Of a DNA stretch of 15,000 nt, positions 6,578 to 15,000 are shown piece by piece. The DNA is from Chrysomallon squamiferum (Eukaryota; Mollusca; Gastropoda; Neomphalida; Peltospiridae): positions 15,228,391-15,243,390 of the forward strand of contig CM022668.1 of assembly GCA_012295275.1 (NCBI GenBank). The letters run 5' to 3'. Numbering within the stretch: position 1 is the stretch's first letter; each line of letters starts with the position of its first letter. Below the pieces are notes generated by a model, which was given only the letters and a program-made list of their open reading frames with translations, did no database searches and was not told the origin of the DNA. A program made the translations under genes and the position numbers.

Positions 6578-6784
6578 CCATTATTACTTTGTATTTATTA
6601 CATCGTTAATTTCCGGCTTTATTCGGTATGGATATGACGTCAACAATTAACTGACGTAATTAGGTGGACATAAACGTATATTTGTGATTCGGAAATTTGA
6701 GGGTGAGGGAAATGTATTTGCTTTGAAACATGACAGAAAATCTGATAATTTGAAAATTGTTTATGAGCACTGAAAAACTACAAC
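6578..6784. promoter_or_regulatory. Island E: short unique segment with paired ATF/CREB words
   Basis: A non-repetitive segment wedged between two microsatellites. It holds the full CRE palindrome TGACGTCA at 6635-6642 and TGACGTAA at 6652-6659, with starts 17 bp apart, followed by a TAATTAG homeodomain-like core. Regulatory function is inferred from these words only. Confidence 0.4.
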
Positions 6785-7005
<221 letters not shown>

Positions 7006-7034
<29 letters not shown>

Positions 7035-7086
7035 CTGTCTATCTAAATATCCAATTTGTCTGGATGTTTGTCTGTCTTTCTGTTCG

Positions 7087-7123
<37 letters not shown>

Positions 7124-7320
7124 TTATGTCTGTCTATATTTCAATTTATTTATCTCTCTATCTGTCATTTTCTTTCTTTCTTTTATCTTTTATCGTCTCT
7201 TTCTATCCATATTTATATCTATGTCCATCTGTCTTTCTGTCTGCGCATATGTGTGTCTGTATTTGTCTGTGTGTCTGTATCCATGTATGTATGTATGTGT
7301 GTATATATGTGTGTGTTGTT
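7006..7320. repeat. CTAT/CTGT tetranucleotide field with TG and GTAT runs
   Basis: TCTA units at 7006-7024 and 7087-7122, AT at 7023-7034, degenerate CTGT/CTTT units, then TGTG and GTAT runs (7255-7316). On the minus strand this is GATA/GACA, the same family as 1489-1736 and 14161-14413. Long plus-strand frames here (up to 215 codons) consist of Ile/Leu/Ser/Tyr/Cys repeats. Confidence 0.95.
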
Positions 7321-7525
7321 TTTCTCTCTTTTTCTCCATCTCTTTTCAAAACAGTCTTGATTCACAGAGTGAACATAACCTTCGAACAGAGGTATCCGAG
7401 GTAAAAGCACGTCACAGAGCTTAAATTAATTCTGATTGTTTGATAATGACAGGGCGTCTGCTTTCATGCCTCGTATATAAACTGTATTTCTGTGATGTTA
7501 AGTTGAACGAAGAGTCGAGAAAAAG
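7321..7525 (+). other. Unique stretch with exon-like splice signals
   Basis: A pyrimidine tract ending in AAAACAG at 7354 is followed by 46 bp of mixed sequence (7355-7400) and then GAG|GTAAAA, a good donor match. Two of the three frames of the 46 bp are open. TATATAA occurs at 7474-7480 further on. The segment could be a small internal exon, but such signals also arise by chance. I recognise no product. Confidence 0.2.
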
Positions 7526-7565
<40 letters not shown>

Positions 7566-7611
7566 AAAAGAAAAACCAGAAAAAAAAAAATACCAAAGAA
7601 AAAGAAGACGG
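7526..7611. repeat. A38 homopolymer with A-rich tail
   Basis: Thirty-eight consecutive A residues (7526-7563) are followed by AAAG-type low complexity. Confidence 0.97.
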
Positions 7612-7865
7612 CAATTTTAAAGTAAAATAAATTTTAACAATATTAATTAAATTGAGACACGATAGTTCCAAAGATGTAATAATTCGTTTCCGTCGAAAAC
7701 TCTCGCGAAATACGTATCAAAGATATTTTTCTTTCCAGAACCCCCCCCCCCCCCAACCCCTTCTGTTCCAAGCTCTCGGAATAATTTATTTTTGAATACC
7801 ACACCCACCCGTGAGGATTGTGAAGTTTCTGTAAATAAAATAACCACTCGGTTTTAGTGAATAAA
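7612..7865. other. Unique stretch with C14 tract
   Basis: Mixed sequence containing C14 (7741-7754) followed by AA and CCCC, with CpGs in TCTCGCGAAA just upstream. The 66-codon minus-strand frame contains a glycine run made by the C tract and is not convincing. Confidence 0.55.
7741..7760 (-). repeat. C14 homopolymer (G14 on the minus strand)
   Basis: Fourteen C residues, then AA, then four more. On the minus strand this is a long G-run with quadruplex potential. Confidence 0.95.
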
Positions 7866-7915
7866 AAATAAATAAATAAATAAATAAATAAATAAAAATA
7901 AATAAAATAAAATAA
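7866..7915. repeat. (AAAT)n with AAAAT tail
   Basis: AAAT tetranucleotides run into AAAAT pentamers, then AT-rich sequence. Confidence 0.95.
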
Positions 7916-8355
<440 letters not shown>

Positions 8356-8360
8356 TTTCT

Positions 8361-8392
8361 CACAAGTATGTATGTATGTATGTATACTTGTG
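8361..8392. repeat. (GTAT)n enclosed by 9-bp inverted arms
   Basis: CACAAGTAT (8361-8369) and ATACTTGTG (8384-8392) are perfect inverted arms around a 14-nt GTAT repeat loop. Confidence 0.85.
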
Positions 8393-8460
8393 TGTTCATC
8401 GGGTAGCTGGAATTTTATTTTTATTTGTTATTTTTTTTTTTTTTTTTCTCTTTCATTTTA
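8393..8460. repeat. T-rich tract including T17
   Basis: Short spacer with a T17 homopolymer at 8431-8447. Confidence 0.9.
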
Positions 8461-8820
8461 CGTCTCTATCTAACTACCTATCTATTGATACATCTTTTTT
8501 TACCTTTCCATTGCTGATGTCATAAAATAACATAAAAAAAAACCCTGACATGTTACCACTGACATCAAAGCGCATCAAACAAATATTTTGGGAGAACAAA
8601 TATGACAAGAATTTTAAAAAATGAAAATTTTTATTATCTTTACGTACTAAACTTATAAAGTACACAACAGAATTATAATTCATATCGATATAATATTTAC
8701 AAATGACTATTTTGAATATTTTAAATATTTATATATTATTATCTATCAAAAACAAACATAATTTTTGTTGCTTATGGTCTTGCAATAAATTATTTTTGGT
8801 AAATTTTTAATTCGGTAGAG
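8461..8820. other. AT-rich unique stretch, no feature seen
   Basis: Non-repetitive and AT-rich. The 69-codon minus-strand frame at 8474-8683 has no recognisable domain and no flanking gene context. I see nothing else. Confidence 0.6.
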
Positions 8821-8964
8821 GTTTATTTATTTTATTTTTGTGTTTGTTTTATTATTATTTAATTTTTATTTACTTTTATTTAGTATTTGTTTTTTATTAT
8901 TTTTTAATTATTATTTACGTCACTGATGTTTTCAAAAAATAAAAAATAAAAAAAATAAAAATAA

Positions 8965-8965
<1 letters not shown>
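8821..8965. repeat. ATTT-type low complexity, then A-rich
   Basis: T-rich ATTT/TTTA units to about 8914. TTACGTCA, a minus-strand TGACGTAA, sits at 8915-8922, followed by A-rich sequence. Confidence 0.8.

Positions 8966-9021
<56 letters not shown>
8966..9021. repeat. (AAT)n array
   Basis: About eighteen uninterrupted AAT units. Confidence 0.97.
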
Positions 9022-9023
<2 letters not shown>

Positions 9024-9380
9024 TTAAAAAATAAAATGAAATAAATTTTAAAAAGTAAAGTAAAGTAAACTAAAGTAAAGTAAAATAAAATAAAATAAAA
9101 CGAAACAAAACAAAAACTAAAATGAATTAAATTAAATTAAATTAAAGTCAAATAAGGTAAGGTAAAATAAAATAAAAATTAGAAAATATAAAATAAAATA
9201 AAATAAAATAAAACAAAACAAAACAAAATAAAATAATTAAAATTAAACTGAAATAAATTAAAGTAAGGTAAAGAAAAGTAAAATAAAATAAAATAAAATA
9301 AAATAAATTAAAATAAATTAAAACAAAACAAAAACAAAACAAAACAAAATTAAGAAAAAATAAGATAAATAAAATAAAGA
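9022..9380. repeat. AAAAT/AAAGT/AAAAC/AATTA pentamer block with higher-order cycling
   Basis: Nearly pure 5-bp units. The variants follow in the order AAAGT, AAAAT, AAAAC and AATTA-type, and this order recurs roughly three times, starting near 9055, 9155 and 9261, giving a period close to 100 bp. The phenylalanine/leucine-rich minus-strand frame is an artefact. Confidence 0.93.
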
Positions 9381-9830
9381 ATTCGACAGTAAAATTTTAC
9401 TTATGTCGATCTTTATCACTGAGAAAAGCAAATAAAATATTTTACACGTGTCACACTGAAATATCCCCACTGTAAATATTTTAATTATGTTTTCTGAATA
9501 CTTATCTGGTTATGAAAATGAAAATATCTCTGTATTACAGTTTCCAAAAGTTTATAAAATGTGTGTGTACTTGATGGTATGTTGATAAAAATCAGCTATT
9601 AGAAAGTGAAAACAAACAAACGTATCTATTTACAAAGTGTTATTTGTATACAAAAAATACACCCTACGGTCTGGTATAATCGTATTTGTTAGACTAAATT
9701 GTTAAAATCTTTTTTTCTTTCTATATTTTCATATTTTTTGAAATTTTCGTTAGCTACTTTTGAATACGTTAAAAATAAGTTATCGTTTATGTTAATGTTA
9801 TTACTATAATTATTTTAATTTATATTATCA
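9381..9830. other. AT-rich unique stretch, no feature seen
   Basis: About 450 bp of non-repetitive, CpG-poor, AT-rich DNA. No open frame, RNA gene or clear motif cluster. Confidence 0.65.
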
Positions 9831-10016
9831 CTTCATTATTTCGTTTTTATTTTATTTGTTTTATTTTATATATTTCTCCCAATTTACATACAGATGAAAT
9901 TTAAATTGTTTTATTTTATTTTAACGTAATTTATTTCGACTTGTTTCATTTTATTTTATTTCGTTTTAATCTTCGTTCTCTTTCATTTTGAATTTTATTT
10001 TATTATTATCTTCTTT
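9831..10016. repeat. Degenerate (TTTTA)n zone
   Basis: TTTTA and TTTCG-type pentamers, imperfect, the reverse-strand equivalent of the block at 9022-9380. Confidence 0.85.
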
Positions 10017-10341
10017 TTTTTTCAACGCTTCCATTTAACTTTTATTACCTTTTTCTATTTGTTTGTTTCTCTCTTTTTAATTTAATTTAATTTATAATAA
10101 CAGTTTTTATTAAAATTTCATTATACATGTCTAAGGAGATTTTAAAGACTATCAAATCGTGCATCGCAAAACAATTTTTGAAAAAGTGATGCGGTTATCA
10201 ATTCAACATGGTTTTTTTTGTTTGTTTGTTTGTTTGCGTTAATTGTTAAATGATTTATTATCTTACATATTTACGTTTTTACTTTCTTACTTTATTGTTA
10301 AATATATTTTCGTTCGTCACACTTAACCCTGTATCTTTAAT
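10017..10341. other. AT-rich stretch with a (TTTG)n run
   Basis: Mostly unique AT-rich sequence with TTTG units at about 10216-10236. No gene signal. Confidence 0.65.
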
Positions 10342-10428
10342 GCATCATCATCATCAAAGTCATCTCATCATCATCATCATCATCAACGTCATCTCATGAT
10401 CATCTTCATTGTCATCTTCATCATCATG
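10342..10428. repeat. (CAT)n block with a 29-bp tandem duplication
   Basis: Imperfect CAT units. The segment 10343-10371 recurs at 10372-10400 with 27 of 29 bases identical, including the non-repeat phrase AAMGTCATCTC. Confidence 0.93.
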
Positions 10429-10499
10429 AATTATATGATATAATAATGAGAATAATGCAGTAAAAATAATTTTAGTTATTTTAAAAAAAGTCTTGTATT
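10429..10499. other. AT-rich spacer
   Basis: Short AT-rich interval between two trinucleotide blocks. Confidence 0.6.
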
Positions 10500-10560
10500 T
10501 TCTTCTTCTTCTTCTTCTTATTATTATTATTACTATAATTATTATTACTACTACTACTAT

Positions 10561-10598
<38 letters not shown>

Positions 10599-10740
10599 GT
10601 TCTCTCATTATTATTACTGTTTATTATTATATTTGTTATTGTTGTTGTTTTTGTTATTATTACCCTTGCTATTGTTATTATTATTACTAATACTATTATA
10701 ATATTTATATTATTATTATTATGATTATTATTATTATTAC

Positions 10741-10785
<45 letters not shown>

Positions 10786-10835
10786 GTTGTTGTTGTTGTT
10801 ATTATTATTATTATTACCATTGCTGTCTTTGTTGT
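10500..10835. repeat. CTT / ATT / ACT / GTT trinucleotide block
   Basis: CTT (10500-10518), TTA (10518-10532), ACT (about 10547-10598), mixed TTA/TTG, a purer ATT array (10742-10785), GTT (10785-10800) and ATT again (to 10816). Frames on both strands through it are homopolymeric artefacts. Confidence 0.96.
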
Positions 10836-11194
10836 TATTAATTGGTTCGCTATTTTTATTTCTTTAACAAACAAATTCAAACAGAAACTTTCATATCCAA
10901 TACTACTATATTTTATTACACAAATTTAAAATAAAATTATTTGCCAAAAAATATCCAAATATTTTTAATACTTACGGCGAAATTCGTTTCGTTCTGTTTC
11001 TGTTAATTCTTAAAAACTGAAGTGAATTCGTGTTGTGTTAGTTTCTGCACAGAATTTCTGATTTATTCTTAAATAAAATCAAAATGTGCAGTACATATTC
11101 AGTCTCTTTTGTTTGATTCAGAAACAGTTATGGGGTTACTTACAACAATATCCCATACAGTTCTGAAACCTGATAACTCTACAGGAACATTTAT
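10836..11194. other. AT-rich unique stretch, no feature seen
   Basis: About 360 bp of non-repetitive sequence, CpG-poor apart from a small patch near 10977-10992. No frame or RNA gene. Confidence 0.6.
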
Positions 11195-11470
11195 GTAATT
11201 TATTCTTCTCTTTTTGCTTTCTTTTTCACCTCTCCTTCTTTTTTACTTTTGTTTAACTACTTTTTTCTTTTCTTTTCTTTTCTTTTCTTTTTCTGTCATT
11301 TTTTTTCTTATTTTTTTTTTCTTTCTTTCACTTATATCTTTCTTATTTACTGTTCTTTCTTTCTTTCTTTCTTTCGGTTTCTTCATTTTTCTTTTCTTCG
11401 TTTCTTTCTTTCGATCTTTCGTTGTTTTCTTTTTTCTTTCGTTCTTTTCTTAGATTTTTCTTCTTTGCAT
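11195..11470. repeat. Pyrimidine-rich (TTTC)n zone
   Basis: About 275 bp dominated by TTTC and TTTTC units with rare purines. The Phe/Ser/Leu-rich plus-strand frames are artefacts. Confidence 0.92.
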
Positions 11471-11977
11471 ATTTTTCATCAATTATTTGATTATTGATCT
11501 CAGTATTAATCAATTTATATAATTAGTGGGTAATCTTTGTTTATCGATACTAAACGTTTTGATGTAACAAAAAGTAATAATTTTGCTTCTAATAAACTTA
11601 TTTTGTTAAGTAAAATAGTTTTCAAATAACATGAAAACAAGGTGTGTTTTGTGTTAGCTTTCATATTTTTTTTAACAAAAGTCAGAAATTTCATATTGCT
11701 AATATTTACAAATCTAATAATTTTCCGATAGATATAGAACAAGAACAAAAATTACAAAATAACAATAAAAACAAAAACAAATAAGAAGAAAGATATTTAT
11801 GATGAACTGACGAATCGAATGGAAAATTATTAATACTAAATCTTTAAAGAATATAGTTTTAAAATATTTTAATGAATTTTTAACTGAAAACAAACTTTAA
11901 CTTTGTAAATATTTGACGCAAAAAGTATATTTTTATATTCAAAGCAAATACTTACATATATACACATCCATACATCG

Positions 11978-11981
<4 letters not shown>
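11471..11981. other. AT-rich unique stretch, no feature seen
   Basis: Non-repetitive AT-rich DNA. The 77-codon minus-strand frame at 11515-11748 has AT-driven composition and no recognisable domain. Nothing else is supported. Confidence 0.6.
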
Positions 11982-12037
<56 letters not shown>

Positions 12038-12145
12038 TCTCCTTTTATTAATGTTAGTTTTAATGTTATTGTTATTGCTTTTGTGTTATTATTTTTATTA
12101 TTGTTATTATTATTATTATCATCATTATCATTATTACTGTTGTTG

Positions 12146-12180
<35 letters not shown>

Positions 12181-12290
12181 TAGGTTAATTTTAATTATTG
12201 TTATTTAGGTTAATTTTAATGCTATTGTTATTGCTCGTGGTACTGTGTTGTTATTGTTATTATTATTATTATTATTATTAATAATAATTA
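11982..12290. repeat. (ATT)n block with internal segmental duplications
   Basis: ATT arrays at 11982-12038, about 12085-12137 and 12147-12181, and again near 12255-12280. Between them a 31-bp phrase starting at 12053 recurs at 12209 with about four mismatches, and the word ATTTAGGTTAATTTTAAT occurs at 12178 and 12203. Confidence 0.92.
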
Positions 12291-12660
12291 TGGCTATTTT
12301 AAAATAAATAAATATAATTTCTTTTTTCGATCTTTCTTTTATAACAATTAATTCAAGGCAAAAACGGTACCACTTAATAATCGTATCATGTTTATTTTCT
12401 GTAAATTTTCAAGGCCATTTTCAGGATTTATTTTAGTGGTTTTCTAAATCTTGCAGCTTTTAGAAGAAGAATTTTGTTTTGAAACTGAAAACATTAGATT
12501 TCGTCCACATTAATATGGCCAGTTTGTTGTATTGCTAATTGTCTGAAATTACAGAAAATTTGAAATTTAATTAATAGTTTGATTTATTTTAGAAAAAACT
12601 AAATTTGTTTCTTTTACGATATTTTTGATTTAATTGTAATATTTGTTTTTCTTAGTTTAT
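12291..12660. other. AT-rich unique stretch, no feature seen
   Basis: About 370 bp of non-repetitive AT-rich sequence. GGCCAT (12413) and ATGGCC (12517) form a loose inverted pair. No coding or RNA signal. Confidence 0.55.
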
Positions 12661-12838
12661 TTCTTTCCTTCGACATTTATTTGTTTGTTTGTTTTCTTTT
12701 TAATATGATGTAAAATAATTTAATTTAATTGTACCGAGTTTTATTGTATTTTATTATTTCATTCTATCTTTCCATCAATTGTTTATTTTTGTTTGATTGT
12801 TTGTTTGTTTGTTTATTTCGTTCGTAGGTTGTTATTTA
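12661..12838. repeat. T-rich zone with (TTTG)n runs
   Basis: TTTG units near 12680-12692 and 12791-12816 within T-rich sequence. Confidence 0.88.
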
Positions 12839-12903
12839 ATTATTTTATTTTATTTTATTTTATTTTATTTTATTTTATTTGTTTTGTTTTATTTTATTTT
12901 ATT
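12839..12903. repeat. (TTTTA)n pentamer array
   Basis: About thirteen TTTTA units with one TTTTG interruption. Frames through it are artefacts. Confidence 0.96.
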
Positions 12904-13330
12904 GGTTTACTTTCTTTTTGATTTTACTGTACGTTTGTTTCACAATTCTGTGGTTACTTATTTTATTTTATTTTTTGCCCAGACAACATTTTTTAAAAAA
13001 TAACAATATTAATAATAAAAATATCTGTTTTGTTTCTGAATGCATGTTCATGCATCTGACTGTGTATGTGCATGTTTTTGTACGCGCGTCTATAAGAATT
13101 TTCACGTGTAACAATGAATAAACTGAATATTTTAAAAACAAAACAAATTTATACTCTTTTTATACTGTATATAATTTTATTTATTTTAATCATTTTAATT
13201 TTCATAATAATAATTATTTTTTTAAACCATACACTAATTATTGTCTATTATACATTAATATTTTTTTTAAATTTTATTTTATAAATTTCTTTCAAGTAGA
13301 ATATACTATACATAATACGCTTTCAGGTTT
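12904..13330. other. AT-rich unique stretch, no feature seen
   Basis: Mostly AT-rich sequence, with a small TGCATG/CATG-rich patch near 13040-13075. No supported gene or RNA. Confidence 0.6.
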
Positions 13331-13600
13331 TTCCTTTTTACGATCGAAATGTTCATGTACGCTTTTCTGCCAATCGCTAATGTCCATTTGAGCTGTGGTC
13401 AAAGCGATTTGTATGTCCAGGCCATTTGACTGACCATGACGTAACTGATCATTGTAAATTACGCAACATTTACCTATCTGGATATTTAATATCTGCGACT
13501 GAACTGTTTTTAACTGTCCGTTTGTCTTTTGTCTGTGCGTCTGTCTGAGATGATTCTAGATTGTCTCTAGATGTGGGATATGTCAGCGTTTCGTATAGAA
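13331..13600. promoter_or_regulatory. Island F: unique segment with bZIP-type words
   Basis: Balanced, non-repetitive sequence. TGACGTAA at 13437-13444 and AATTACGCAAC at 13457-13467 lie 20 bp apart; the latter 11-mer also occurs in island C at 4296-4306. A RUNX-like TGTGGT lies near 13395. TCTAGA-TTGTC-TCTAGA is at 13555-13571. The minus-strand 74-codon frame extends into a valine run from the AAC array and is not convincing. Candidate regulatory element. Confidence 0.35.
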
Positions 13601-13601
13601 A

Positions 13602-13607
13602 AACAAC

Positions 13608-13639
<32 letters not shown>

Positions 13640-13640
13640 T
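13602..13640. repeat. (AAC)n array
   Basis: About twelve AAC units with one G interruption near 13629. Confidence 0.96.
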
Positions 13641-13890
13641 AAAAGTAATAACAAGAAAAACCAAGATGAACAATGACAACGTCAATAATAGCAACAGAAA
13701 TAATAATAATGATATGACATGATTATTAGATGATACATGATATAAAATATGATGATTATGATATGGGCATAGTAAGAATGATTAATAAACAAAAAATGAT
13801 GATAAGTTTTCTTCAGTCGAAGTATAAAACATAATCCTGGTAATAATTTAAGTTCTAGACGCAGTTTTATTTATGAATACTTCTTTCATT
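13641..13890. other. AT-rich spacer with AAT/ATGA-type units
   Basis: Degenerate AAT and ATGAT units to about 13800, then AT-rich unique sequence. Nothing gene-like. Confidence 0.65.
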
Positions 13891-14160
13891 GTATAGCAAT
13901 ATACACACATGTACACGAACACAGATACACACATATACATATGCATATACACATAATCATACACACAAATACTTACATATATTATATATACATGCATTTA
14001 CAAACACATACGCACAAACACACATCCAAACATTTTCATTCAAACATACATAAACACATACATAGATAGATACACACACTCATACATACATACATACATA
14101 CATACACACACATCAATGCATACAAACATTGTATAAGGTGTAGCTGTGACAGATTTATAA
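13891..14160. repeat. CA/TACA-rich field
   Basis: Degenerate CACA, ATACA and CATA units throughout, with a purer CATA array at about 14081-14104. Confidence 0.92.
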
Positions 14161-14413
14161 TTACATCCACAGACATAAAACACGCATGGACAGACAGACA
14201 AATGGACGTAGATGGAGAGAGAGATTCATAAACAGACTGATAAATAGAGAGATACGAAGAGATATAAAGTTAGATATAGACAGATAGAACGAAAGAAAGA
14301 TAGATGGAAAGCAGTTTGAGATAGGTAGATAGACAGAGAAAATAAATGTTATATAGATAGATAAAGACATAGAACGATATATATATATAGAGAGAGATAT
14401 ATCCATATACATG
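14161..14413. repeat. GACA/GATA/GAGA tetranucleotide field
   Basis: Degenerate GACA, GATA, GAGA and GAAA units on the plus strand, with short TA runs near 14378-14400. The 83-codon Ser/Leu/Ile/Tyr-rich minus-strand frame is an artefact. Confidence 0.92.
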
Positions 14414-14500
14414 AATGCCTAAATATTATATATATACACATATACACCTACAAACACCTACATACACACATATACATAGACACATGGATGTGTTTGTTAT
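14414..14500. repeat. TACA/TATA degenerate field
   Basis: Degenerate TACACA and TATA units continuing the composition of 13891-14160. Confidence 0.88.

Positions 14501-15000
<500 letters not shown>

Noticed and set aside
9022-9380. CRISPR-like array of regularly spaced repeats
   Set aside because: Units are 5 bp with no unique spacers, and the whole context is eukaryotic microsatellite.
11515-11748. 77-codon minus-strand open frame in unique AT-rich DNA
   Set aside because: Amino-acid composition (Leu, Lys, Ile, Phe, Asn) is what AT-rich sequence gives by chance. No domain or context supports it.

Overview
This window looks like non-coding nuclear DNA from an animal. It is strongly AT-rich and packed with simple-sequence repeats of every unit size from 1 to 5 bp. 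I find no credible protein-coding gene, rRNA, tRNA, known transposon or CRISPR array. Bacterial and viral origin are very unlikely given the repeat density and gene absence. The mixture of AAT, AAAT, AAAC, GATA/GACA, TACA, CT/GA and AAAAT tracts, with short CpG-rich unique islands between them, resembles mollusc genomes, cephalopods in particular. That assignment is an impression and not a proof.

Layout. The window opens with a 60-bp CT array and an A-rich repeat zone (1-600). CpG-rich unique island A follows (about 601-1380). Next come GAAY, GACA/GATA and AAAC/AAAT arrays (1418-1865). Unique island B (about 2101-2596) ends in a 27-A tract. A TTTC-rich zone, a 42-unit TA array, AAAT/AAAC and CA arrays lead through a TTTG array to the largest island, C (about 3781-4519). 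Island C is CpG-dense, with two palindromes centred on GACGTC and a cluster of G-runs. After T27, TCA, TG/CT and CTTT arrays comes CpG-rich island D (5409-5720), bounded by a 31-A tract. From 5950 to 7320 there are trinucleotide and tetranucleotide arrays with small island E (about 6578-6784) inside. A low-complexity-flanked unique stretch at 7321-7525 has splice-like signals. Then come A38, C14 and a 132-bp CT array (8220-8351). From 8820 to 13330 the sequence alternates AAT/ATT blocks, AAAAT pentamer blocks and AT-rich unique DNA. Small island F lies at about 13331-13600. CA/TACA and GACA/GATA fields run to 14500, a 51-unit GA array follows, and a unique CpG-bearing segment G continues past the right edge.

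The most interesting content is the set of unique islands. They carry clustered matches to known transcription-factor recognition words: TCF/LEF and K50-homeodomain in B, ATF/CREB, E2F, E-box and POU octamer in C, inverted CCAAT in D, ATF/CREB pairs in E and F. They are isolated in a sea of microsatellites. I infer candidate regulatory or conserved non-coding elements in an intron or intergenic desert. Motif matches alone do not prove this, and cross-species conservation would be the decisive test. A second theme is hidden order within the repeats: higher-order duplications of variant units and inverted repeats built from complementary microsatellites. I see no new multi-gene system here.
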